A stretch of 64,000 bases of DNA, from contig CM063110.1 in assembly GCA_031841125.1 (NCBI GenBank), positions 15,247,626 through 15,311,625 of the forward strand, given 5' to 3'. The notes below the pieces were generated by a model. It was not told the origin of the DNA. It did no database searches and saw only the letters and a list, made by a program, of their open reading frames with translations. Shown piece by piece: positions 29,101-41,100 of the stretch. This DNA comes from Acanthococcus lagerstroemiae. Its lineage: Eukaryota; Arthropoda; Insecta; Hemiptera; Eriococcidae. The first letter of the stretch is position 1. Each line of letters opens with the position of its first letter. Position numbers and translations under genes: made by a program.

Positions 29101-32100
29101 GATTATGAAAAGTTGCCGGCCCTGTCTCATACTTCTTGAAATTATATGAATCAAAAAAATAACATGGATATTCCCTATCTACTACAACAGAAAAAAACAT
29201 GCAAAATCTTATTTTTGGAATTCCTATTTATGATCAGCAGAAATACATTCAAGCGACACTTTGGTCGGAGATCGAAAACGCATGATATCATTTACGCTCA
29301 ATATGCAGAACAAGCTTTTTTGAATAAGGTGTCCGATGAAATAGTTTTGTCTAATGTCTTCATTGTTTATCTTCGAAATAGGAAATAATTATTTCCCGCT
29401 GGAATTATTGAAGAACTGCCACCAAAAGTGCCACATACTACAGTAAATTCTCTGTAATTCGGATCTCAAGGGACCACGGAAATAATTTCGAATCAGGGAA
29501 TTTTCGAATTACAGATTTTGTTTTGCAAAATGAGATACAGTATAATACAATATTATGCCTACGTGAGTACGACTGTCAATTACACTACTGAACAACTATT
29601 TTGCACAATGCATTTCGATAGGTGATTCTGAGGTACTTTTTAACGCTGAACACGATAATGCGACCCATTTTTCTCAATCACGTCACAATTCGGAGTTCTG
29701 AACGACTGAAATTCGTTTCTATTTTGTTTTTGCATTGGAATAAGCGGTACCACTGACTGATATTATCAGTGTTATCAGACCACAATAACAGAAAACAAAC
29801 AGGCGGAATACACACCGCTACACACGACCGCAACACACAACAACACGAATCAGTATGACCACATTCAGTTCCTAAACCTCTTTTTGAACACATTTAGTTG
29901 AATTTTTTATAGTTTTTGATCAGAAAAACTAGACGTGATAGAGAAAAACGGCCGGCGGCACTGTATTCAGCATTGAAAAGTACCCAAGAATCACCTCCTT
30001 AAATGCGTTGTGCAAACAAAAAATTTCATTTTGTTCAGTAGTGTTATGCACTAAAAACTGTTTGGCCTGCTGTACAGTGCTAGCCTCTAAATAAATTTTA
30101 TTAATTGCCGCAGATATTTCTTCCGACCCATCTTCCTTGTGTTCGAAGTCGGTATGGGTACATTCCAGCATGTTGCACATGTTATGCCTGCTGGAAATTT
30201 CGAATATGCGCTTATCATATGATAAATTTTATATACAGTTCCAGAATTGACAGAAAAATTAAAGAAGACCTGTTTTTGCTGGTTTTTCGAGCGTCATCGG
30301 CTCGAATTAGGAAGATCTTTTACACGGAATTTTTCGTATTACAGAATGCATTTTAACTGTACATTATAGATCACAACGGGGCGGAATTCATCGTTGTACT
30401 CGAATTAGGGAGATTTTCGAATTACGGGAGCTCGAATTACAGAGAGTTTACTGTATTTGAAAAGTGCCACACCTGGCAACATTGGTCCTGAGCTACAAAA
30501 TATAAAACTGAAACTAAACGAATGTCTTGCCTGGTCGATCGAGGGAAGGAAAAAGAACAAGGAAGAAGAATAGCACATTTTAGAAAAGATCATATATACC
30601 GCCGACTGGGGTATCTTGGAACAGCCGTGTAATTTGAGGCGCATTAATAGGCTTGCACAGTATCCGTGAATTTCGACCGTTCACTGCTTGTGCTCAAAAG
30701 TGACCGGAGGAATTCCGGGATTACCTTAAGTGGGCAAGTAAGATAGCTCGTACGCATTTCTACTGGTGTATTTCAAGTTACCAGGCTGTTCCCAGATACC
30801 CCATTTGACGGTACCGGAAGTGGAGGTATGTAGGAAACAAAAGACGTTTCTGAGACGTTCGCATCATACTGCGCAGAGACTAGCCAAGCAGGACGATTGA
30901 TACAAAAATGTACATTCCAGAGGAGAGAATCATCGCCCATGCTTACGTTTTTACTATCGAAGATGCTATAAAACGAACATTTTAAACTTACATAGGAAGG
31001 AATACTTGCGAACTCCCTCACCACTTTATTCCTCGATCTCCGCCCTAATTATGCATTTTTTGTCTTCAGTGGTTCCCGATTTACCGCCAGCGCCGGTCAA
31101 CCCGTGCGTGCCCTCTCCTTGTGGACCGTATTCGCAGTGCCGGAACACCGGCGGTTATCCGTCGTGTTCGTGCCTCGATAGTTACATCGGAGTGCCTCCC
31201 AACTGCCGCCCCGAATGCGTTATCAACGCGGACTGTTCCAGCGAGAAGGCCTGCATCAACGAAAAGTGCCGAGATCCGTGTCCCGGCTCCTGCGGCCTGT
31301 ATGCTCGGTGCACTGTATACAATCACGTGCCTGTGTGTACCTGCGAAGAAGGGTACATCGGCGATCCGTTCACCAGTTGTCATCTGAAACCAGTCGAAGG
31401 TTTGTATTTGGTTCGGTTCCTTGTAATTGTTCTCCATTTCGTGTTTCCGCATTTCACGTGTACGATTTGATGTGTTGTAGTTCCGGTGCCGGTACCGCAC
31501 GACCCGTGTGTTCCATCGCCATGCGGCCCCAACGCCCAGTGCAATGATGGCGTATGTACCTGCATAACGGAGTATCAAGGAGATCCGTACGTTGGATGTA
31601 GACCAGAGTGCGTCAATAATAATGATTGCCAGCCCCAGTTAGCGTGTATCAAGAACAAGTGCAAAGATCCGTGCATCGGCACCTGCGGTCAGAATGCGAT
31701 TTGTAACGTTTATAATCACATTCCGATCTGCAGCTGTCCTGTTGGAATGTCCGGAAATGCATTTATACAGTGCAGTCCGTTTGAAGGCGAGTTTCTGCGT
31801 ATTGCAACGAAATTGAATTCAGTACTGAGTCTAAATGAGCAACGAAAATAACGTGTATGCTTATGTTACAGCTCCGGTCGAGCGACACCCCTGTCAACCA
31901 TCACCTTGCGGACCTAACAGTCAGTGCAGAGAGATCAACGGCCAAGCCGTTTGTTCATGTATTGTTGGATTCATCGGCAGTCCACCTACCTGCCGCCCCG
32001 AGTGCACCGTCAACTCCGACTGCAGTTTGAACGAAGCGTGTTCGAATCAGAAGTGCAGAGATCCGTGCCCAGGTACCTGCGGCGTCGGTGCCAGATGCCA

Positions 32101-35100
32101 GGTGATCAATCACAATCCAATTTGTACCTGCCCGTCTGGCTATACTGGAGATCCGTTCTCACGCTGTCAACCCATACGTAAGTCCTTCATTCGTGGAATA
32201 ATCTGCTCGAATGTCGTGCGTCGTTATTGTTTCTGACAATAATCTTACCGCTCTGTCTGCAGCGCAAACACCTCCTCAAGAGCACCCTGTAAATCCGTGT
32301 ATACCTTCGCCGTGCGGCCCCTACGCTCAGTGTCTCGTGAAAGGAGAGACGCCGTCGTGCTCGTGTCTGCCGGAGTACATAGGCTCGCCTCCGAATTGCC
32401 GACCCGAATGCGTGTCGAACAGCGAATGTCCCGGCAACAAAGCGTGCATCAACCAGAAGTGCCAGAATCCGTGTCCCGGAGCCTGCGCTCCGAACGCCGA
32501 GTGCTTCGTGATCAGTCACGCTCCGAGATGCTCTTGCCCGGCGGGATATACCGGAAATCCAGCCTTCCAGTGTATTCCATATAGTAAGTGGAGAAGTACA
32601 GTCTATTTCATTCTAAGCTGATGTTCGAAGTGTTTGAAATCAAGACGAGTAGGTTCATATATGTAGTAGGAGCGTGCTAGGGTGATTCGTTTTTCCTGGT
32701 GTGGGGAGGGGGAATTCGCGTTTACAGCTGAAGATACCGATTGTGCCAACTAACTGATTGAGCATTCGATTTTGCCAACCAAAGTTAACAAGCAAGGGAT
32801 TAACGCCTGAAATGAGCTGCAAATCCGATTTAGCCGGGATAGGTTTTGCTAACTAATAAGATTGTTTTAGGTCTATGCTTCCCGACCCCCCAACATTCTC
32901 AGAGCTCAAAGACATATGAAGTGATGATACTTTATTCTTCGAGGATTCTTAGAACTCGGAGTGTTTCCCCCCAAAACCGTATCTTTGTGCATATCATAAA
33001 TATCCTAATCTCTGGATCCGAATTCGCGTTACAGCTGAACCCAAACCAATGGATCATCTTACGCCGTGCGTGCCATCACCGTGTGGGGCTAACGCTGTAT
33101 GTAAAGAACAAAACAATGCCGGATCTTGTACCTGTCTGCCGGAATACTTCGGTAATCCGTACGAAGGCTGTCGTCCCGAGTGCATAGTGAACACCGACTG
33201 CGCTACGAATAAAGCCTGCGTGAATAACAAGTGCATAGATCCATGCCCCGGCACTTGCGGTGCTAATGCCTTGTGTCAGGTCATTTCGCATACGCCGACA
33301 TGCAACTGCTTACCGTCGTATACTGGAGATCCGTTCAGATACTGCTCTCCGATTCCCGTACAACCAGGTATTGTTGCTTGTCTGGTAGTTATTTTGTCGT
33401 ATCAGCCGACGTACTTCGCTTTACGCGGATGAGATGACGTGTTCTCATTGTTCCAGATGTACCACAACCGCCTGCTAACCCTTGCCATCCGAACCCTTGC
33501 GGCCCGAATAGTCAGTGCCGAGAAGTGAACGGTCAAGCAGTGTGCTCGTGTCTGCCAACCTACGTCGGAAGTCCACCCAGCTGTAGACCGGAGTGCGTCA
33601 CCAGCTCCGAGTGTGCCAGCAACAAAGCGTGCGTCAATCAGAAGTGTGTGGATCCTTGTCCTGGAACTTGCGGACAGAATGCAAACTGCCAAGTCATCCA
33701 CCACAGCCCAATATGCTCCTGTAAGAGCGGTTTCACCGGAGATCCATTCTCCAGATGTTATCCAATACCGAGTAAGTCGACTTTTTGATTCTTCATTCTA
33801 CGAACAAATGTATTGCTCGCGTCGTTTAGTACTTTTGTAACCCGGCTGCGTTGATTAGGTCGGCCAGAACTACCACCGCAACCTCCGGTACCGGTGAATC
33901 CTTGCGTGCCATCTCCGTGCGGTCCGTACTCCCAGTGCAGAGATATCGGAGGCGCGCCTTCGTGTTCGTGCTTACCCACGTTCATAGGCGCTCCGCCTAA
34001 TTGCCGACCAGAATGTACGATCAGCGCCGAGTGCGCGAGTATTCATGCGTGCATACGACAGAAGTGCCAAGATCCGTGCCCAGGCTCGTGCGGTCTCGAT
34101 GCCGAGTGCCATGTGATCACGCACGTACCTGTTTGCAGCTGTCCACAAGGCTACACTGGAAATCCGTTTATAAATTGTCATCCGGAACCGCAAGCTCGTA
34201 AGTACTCGCTACTCATCGTACTGCTATCCAAACAGTATCAATATCTATGCGTGTATTCACTGACTTGTTCTTGTAGCTCCAGAACCACCTCAACATGTCG
34301 ATCCATGCCATCCGTCCCCGTGCGGGGCCAATGCTGTGTGTAACGACGGCACCTGTACGTGTCTGCCCGAGTACCAAGGTGATCCTTACCAAGGCTGTCG
34401 GCCAGAGTGCGTCCTCAGCAGCGAATGTCCGCAGCATTTGGCTTGCATCTGGAATAAGTGCAAAGACCCGTGTCCTGGAACTTGTGGATCTGGTGCGGAT
34501 TGTAACGTCTATAATCATATTCCTATCTGCAGCTGTCCCAACAGCTATACTGGCAATCCATTCGTCCAGTGTCAAGCCGCTCCTCGTAAGTAACATTCGT
34601 CTTGGACTTCTGTTTGTATAATTAGGTATGCCTGAATTGCTAACGGCTTTTCTTAATTTTCAGTTCCAGTTGAGACCCGTCCATGTATTCCGTCGCCGTG
34701 TGGTCCGAACAGCCAGTGTCGCGAAATCAACGGACACGCTGTCTGTTCGTGTATCATCTTCTTTATAGGGTCTCCACCGTCATGTCGACCCGAGTGTATA
34801 GTTAGCTCCGACTGCAGACTTGATGAAGCGTGTACGAACCAGAAGTGTCGCGACCCGTGTCCTGGCACTTGCGGAGTAGGTGCAAAATGTCAGGTCATCA
34901 ACCATAACCCGATTTGCAGCTGTCTGCCCGGATATACCGGAGATCCGTTCACCAGATGTACATTCATACGTAAGTACGACCTAGCAAATGATTGGACGCG
35001 GTCTACAGAAACGCGTATACGTTTACCGAATTTGATTTACTCGATTGATTCTAGCGGCAGCTCCTCCGCCTCAAGACCCGATAAATCCGTGCGTTCCATC

Positions 35101-38100
35101 ACCCTGCGGTCCGAATGCGCAGTGTCAAGTCAGAGGAGAAACGCCGTCTTGTACTTGTCTACCGAATTACATAGGCTCTCCGCCGAATTGTCGACCCGAG
35201 TGCGTCAGCAATAACGAGTGTCCGAATCACTTGGCGTGCGTGAATCAGAAGTGCAAAGATCCGTGTCCAGGATCGTGCGCCGTGAACGCCGAATGTCATG
35301 TAATCAGTCACACGCCGCAGTGTTCGTGTTCACCCGGATACACTGGAAATCCGATGGTGCAGTGTGATGTTCCTCGTGAGTTGAATACACCGAATCATTA
35401 TCGTGTACACTGTTCAAATTTGGGTCTTTATTTAACATGCGCTCCGTGTTTGCAGCGCCCAAACCGGAACACATTACTCCATGTGTGCCCTCGCCTTGTG
35501 GAGCGAACGCTGTTTGCCGCGAACAAAATGGAGCTGGCTCTTGCACTTGTTTACCAGAGTACTTTGGAAATCCGTATGAAAGTTGTCGACCCGAGTGTAT
35601 CGTGAATCCGGACTGTCCGTCCAACAAAGCTTGCGTCCAGAATAAATGCGTCGACCCGTGTCCTGGCACGTGCGGTCTTAATGCCGAGTGCCAAGTCGTC
35701 TCTCATGTACCTTCGTGTACGTGTTGGCCGTCCTACACCGGCGATCCATTCCGACTGTGTACGCCGATTCCAGTGCAGCCAGGTGAGATTTAAGTTTTGC
35801 TCTTTCATCCGATTTGTCGCAGATGCCAGTGTTGTTTGAGAATCAACATGGAGCAGTGGGTTGGTGGAAGGTTTCTTCCTGTTTATGAATGATTCCATCG
35901 TTTCGATTTGTGGGTTTTTTTGTTGTCCCTGGAGAACCTATAGGCTTCAGAGGACTGTAGAAATTAAGGAGGCTGGAAAGATTGAAATGTCGACCAGGGT
36001 GACTGGGAAGATTAAGAAGGCTAAAGAGATTGAATATAGATAGTAAGATGACTTGAATCGGTTAGAACTAAAAGGGGTTAAGTCCACTTTTGTCGTTTTT
36101 GCTTTTTTCACGGATTATGGGGTATTGAAGTATCGCGGATATCAGCTGGTGTGGTCGAAATTTCGTGAAACAGCTCGGAAAGTGCTTTCTGGCAACATCG
36201 CTTTCTATAAATTTTTTGTGATTAAAGTTTTTCAAAAAATGGATATTTTCAGAAATTGTTCGAAATGGTGTATTTTCGTGTGAAAAATAAATAAAAAATT
36301 CCAGCCCACCCCCCTCTTTTTGCACCTGTATACCTGAAAAGTACTATTTTCAAAAACGAAATCTCTATAAATTTTCCAATGCAGTTTCAGAACTTTTTTT
36401 CTTACAAACAGGGATTTTGCTCGATTGGAATGAGACCAAAACTAAAGTGACCCTTTTATGTCTGGTTACAAAATGGGGGCAATATCAAGCCGTAAACTGC
36501 AAAGAAAATCGTTCAGAACCAGAAGGAGTTAAGTCCAAAATCTAAGGCCCCCCCCTCGCTCCGGCCCATCACAATTTTATTGGACAGGACCGGGCTTAAA
36601 AGTTGTCTCTTGTGACCCTCTACCGCCACCCTGAGGGACGTACGTTCTTCGAATTTTCGAATAAAACAGTTTTTTTCGCTTCCTGAAAAGTGCGATTTTT
36701 GGACTTACCCCCCATTTAGTTCCAACCAGTTCACTTACAGACAGGGTAAGAATCAGGAAAGACGAACGGATTAGAAGATCGAAGAATTTTGAAAACTGAT
36801 TTAGTCTTCACCCCCAACTGACGAGAAACCCGGCCACATTTCAAATGTAACCGGGTTTCTCGCCCATCTGGCTTTTCTTAATTTTTAGCATTTTAGTCTC
36901 ACTAGCAGTTCTATCTTAGTCTTCTCTGCCGTCTGTGGTAGTAACGCATTTAAGGTAGAAGGCGTAGTTAGCAAACGTCTGGGGGAGCTTACCATTTCTA
37001 AGGTTTAAATAATGTGCTGACTTCAATAGATCCATTCCTTCTCCAAGGAGAAATTCAACTGATTCTTTTGGGGCTCTTCAAGGGCAAGAAATTGCAAGAT
37101 TTTAGCAGAATTTTCTTTTTAAACCTTTGAAATGGTGGGCCCCCTTAGATTTTGCTGACTGTGCCTTAAGAGAGACTGTTTGAAAAGAAATCAGACGGCT
37201 TCGCCGGAAGCTTCTTTTCTGCTGTAAAAGATCGCACTATTCTAGCAGGAGACCTTACAAAAAGCTCAGAAAATGAATTTAAAAAAAAACAAAAAAAAAA
37301 CAGATGACAGTTTTATTTGGATATTTTGTGTGGATAGAAAATGTAAAACTCAGGTTCAGGTAGGACCTGTAAGACCATTCAAAAGTTAAACAGTTCTGCT
37401 GCGGTCTCCAGTACCTATGCAAAATAAGATTGCACGGTGTTCTAGTGGGGGGGGGGGCTTCGAAATGGATAGACGATCTCAAAAAAGATAGATATTTCAG
37501 TTGGGAGTTCCCTGTATACAAAATGAAATCTTATGATACTGGGAAATGACCCCTGAGAAAATTTCAGATGATTTTTTGAGGGTCCTTAGTGAGCATAATA
37601 AGATCACATGACTCTGGTTGGGGTCCTTGGAGAAAAAGAAGAACGAAAAAAAAACAGACAATACAAAAAAAAATAGCTCGATGCGCAAAATCTCATAAGT
37701 TACCCGGGTAACTTAAGGGGAACAAGAGTAATCTGAGGGTGATTCGAGGGTAACGAATGGGTAACTTTCCCGCGGGTAACTGGGTAACTAGAGGGTAATT
37801 GATTGCGCACTGAGAGGCCCCGTGTGTGCAAAGAAAGATGTTTCGCAATTCTGGTCGAAGATCCAAAAAGACGGACAATTTTACTGGGACTTCATGCAAA
37901 AAAATGAATAACTAAGTAACTAGCACGATAGGGGCAGTGAATCCTAAAGAAAAGTAAAAAGACATGTCTAGGATGGACCTTTAAAAGAAAATGCAGACAT
38001 CAGACAATTTTTGCTAGGACTCTTAATATGCGAAAAAAATGGCCTCTAGATTCAGATCAGGCCTTCAGAAGAAAAGTCAGATACCAGATGATTTTCTCCT

Positions 38101-41100
38101 CTGGTCACCGATGCGCGATACTCGAAAGAGTAGTTTCTGGGGCCGGGGGTGCAGTATCTCAAGAGGCCACTTTGGCATTCTTGCATTGCCATATGTTCCA
38201 CCACATTACCAGATGATTTCTCTCGGACCCGTTGTGTGTATAAAAAGATTGCATGGTTTTCTTAAATAAATAAATAAATTTAAAAAAAAAAAAAAAAACG
38301 AGAAAAAAAAGAGAGAAAAAAACCAGACGATTTGTATTGTTAGGGCTCTATAGTTTCACCTGGGTATACTAAGCCGCCATTTTGGTTCATATGCCCTGAT
38401 GTCAATCCGACTAGCGAGCGTAACGCGTAGTCAATTCGGCATCGACGGGCGCAGTACGAACCAAAATGGTGGCTTAGTATACCCAGGTGAAACTATAGAG
38501 CCCTAGTATGTAGGCCTCTCTTGTGTGCGAACAGAGATCGAAAAACCTGACGGTTCAAGACTGGGTGATTTTACTAGGAGGACCATGTGTACAAAAGAAA
38601 AAAAAATTAAAATCCGATTAAGATGGAACAAAAACCAGACAAGAGAGCATTGAAATCTCTTTAAAAATGGTTATAAATAACCCCTCAATAGTTAAGTACA
38701 CTCCTCAAAATTTTAATGTGTTACTTAACAACACCCATGTTGTACAAGTGACACATAGAAAATGCTCATCAATGTGAGAAAAGAGTTCCTCGTTTTGGTG
38801 ACATCATGAATGCTAAAGAAAGCGGAAATTACATAATTAATACTAATCACGTTAAAATGTCACTATTTTATCTGTTGTGTCACTTTGCAACACCTTGTTC
38901 TTTTCTGTCGAATTCACCTTTTCTATCTACAAATTGCTATTTCTAAAAGAACAGTACCTCGATTCGACTCGCCTTGAAAGGCTCTTTCCAAGAATACCAA
39001 ATTTGCCTTCTTTACAGTAAAACAATTTCCATAATTTCAAAAAGTTTAGGTACTTTTCCAAAACCAATTTTTGGTTATCAAAAAATGATTCTTTTGGGAT
39101 TACATCAGCCACAGAAATTTGAGAAAATTGATTTGGAGTATATCGATTATCGTTTTTCGCTTTGATACTTGATATAAATGTTGATGGCCGTCAGGTAGCA
39201 CCACTAGTTTCCGAGATTGTCAGGTCGTGTCACTTTTTACAACACCTGACCCTATGATTCTGTTACTCTTTCTTTCTCCCAACAAGAGGTCGGACTGTGT
39301 CATTTCGGCCCCATGAATTCGGGCCGTTTTATTGTGTTTTTTTTTAGTAATCCAGGGGACCTAAAGAGGCCTTTTCAGAAGGAAGGCAGTCAGCAAATGT
39401 GTGTCTACTACGCCGTCAAATCCGCCGCCGCTTCAGTCGTTTTATATTTCTGTGATTTTAGTTTTTTTAGTTGATATGTTTAGTTTTCTCAGTCATCTTG
39501 TACTTTTTAAGCTTTTGAGTTTGTTCTGTCGTCCTCTAGCTTTTTCAGTCCTCTTCTAGTCTTCCAGTCCTTTCGAATCTTCTTCCAGTCCTTCAAGTCT
39601 TGTTAGTTTTTTTGTTTCTTAATACTTCCAGTCTAACTCTTTCATTAATCTTTTCTTTTAGTTTTCTTCACTCTTTTTTGTCGTTGTATTCTCATTTTTA
39701 TTACTTTTTCAGTCTTCTTAATCATTTTACTGTTTCTTTTTATTTCAGTGTGTGTACTTGAGTATGCTAGTTCCATAGGTAGACTTTTCCAAAAACCTAG
39801 TTTTCCAGAAAACGCAAAAAAATGTTTCTCAGCTAATGTTCGGGCTTAATGGTTGGATATAGGTGCGATGGATCACTTTTTGTGCTCACATTGAAGATAT
39901 AGGTCGAAAATTTTTTCAAGTACTCCGATTCGTGTTCAAAAGGCGTTCAAAGATGGAGAAGTCTGGGGTTGACACGATGTTTTGAAATTGCTTATCAATT
40001 ATTTTTGTTTATTATTGCTATAAAAGGCTGCAAAAGAGGAATAAAATGGAAATTATCAGTTGTTATCACCTTTCAAAATGAGACATTTTTATTATCAATT
40101 CACAAAAAATGAAAACGCAACATGATTCAGTTTTTGCTATATAGTTATAAAAAATTGAGCAATAATTGAAAAGAAAAGACTACTTATTGTTTTACATTAG
40201 TACACGATGACAATAATTCATTATCAAAAACACAGTTTTGTAAACAAAACAATAATCGTGTCAGACCCAGACTTCTCCATAGGATAAGTCTACCTATGAT
40301 TCTAAACCAATTTTCGTTTGCATACTGGAGCGCTTCTGTTGTTTTTTGAAAATCGATGACGTCACGTTGTAGGCAGTGTTGTACAGTAACCGAAACGATA
40401 CTTAACTCAATTTCCCTAAATTCGGAGAAGTCTACCTATGGAACTAGCATACTCACTTGGTTTAATTTTTTGAATCTTTTTTATCTTCGTCAACCTTCTT
40501 CGTCTTTTCAATCTGCTTAGAATTCGTTCGGCCTCCTTTAGTCTCCCCCCCCCCTCAGTTATCTTAGTTTTTCCCAAAGTCCGATTATCAATATTCCCAG
40601 TCGCTTTTGTTTTTCAGTCATATTTCTCTTTTTACTTTTTTCAGTCTTCTTGAATGTATCAAGTTTTCTTCGATCTTGTTCTTAGTATTTTCTTCATCTT
40701 TAGCCTGTTCCTGCTTAACAAGTTCAATAAAATGAACAAAACACCCTAACCAACAATTACCTTGCAATACAAAATAATGCGATAGAGTTGCAGATTAACT
40801 CATTCAAATAGTTCCATTTTTAGGGTATGCCAATTCACTCTTTCTTTTTTTGTAGTCCGAGCGTTTTCGGCTGTTATGCCATCATCAGTGAAATGGAATA
40901 TTACCAAGTTCACTCACACTCCGAAATGGACACTAAGCTCATTCAAATAGTGACCAAAACGAAACTGAATCGACTCACTGCTCCCTTTTAGTTTTGGGAG
41001 CATAACAAGCCTCTCTGTTTTTCATACCCATTTGAATACGTCCAACTAACGTCATACTAATTTCAGATATCCCGCAACCGACGAATCCATGTCAACCATC

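Larger units (their letters stand above)
25981..30484. mobile_element. hAT-like element, outer insertion, with nested elements
   Basis: The left terminus cagtgttgtcaggtg and the right terminus cacctggcaacattg are inverted repeats (13 of 15 match), and the 8-bp sequence gtcctgag stands directly outside both (25,973-25,980 and 30,485-30,492). Eight-base duplications and CA-rich short TIRs are hAT characters. The 4.5-kb span is inflated by two later insertions and a satellite. Subterminal aaagtgccac words occur at both ends. No hAT transposase domain is recognised. Confidence 0.8.
24614..31069 (+). other. Intron 30, 6,456 nt, nested transposons
   Basis: F/A-junction intron. In order it holds a TIR element with TTA flanks (24,791-25,678) and a hAT-like element (25,981-30,484) containing a smaller hAT MITE, a satellite array and a pogo/mariner-like element. 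The remainder (30,493-31,069) is unremarkable. No dumpy exon is recognised inside. Confidence 0.8.
35783..41066 (+). other. Intron 41, 5,284 nt
   Basis: E/F-junction intron. It holds the second copy of the TIR family (36,054-36,733), a perfect hairpin (36,822-36,862), a palindromic MITE (38,343-38,503) and a TIR element with ACTT flanks (39,760-40,454). Pyrimidine-rich low-complexity sequence with cttccagtctt-like words covers 39,420-39,740. No exon lies inside. Confidence 0.8.

Noticed and set aside
29929..30180. 83-codon minus-strand frame in the pogo-like element as a transposase
   Set aside because: It is too short, and I recognise no DDE or DNA-binding motif. At most it is a relic.
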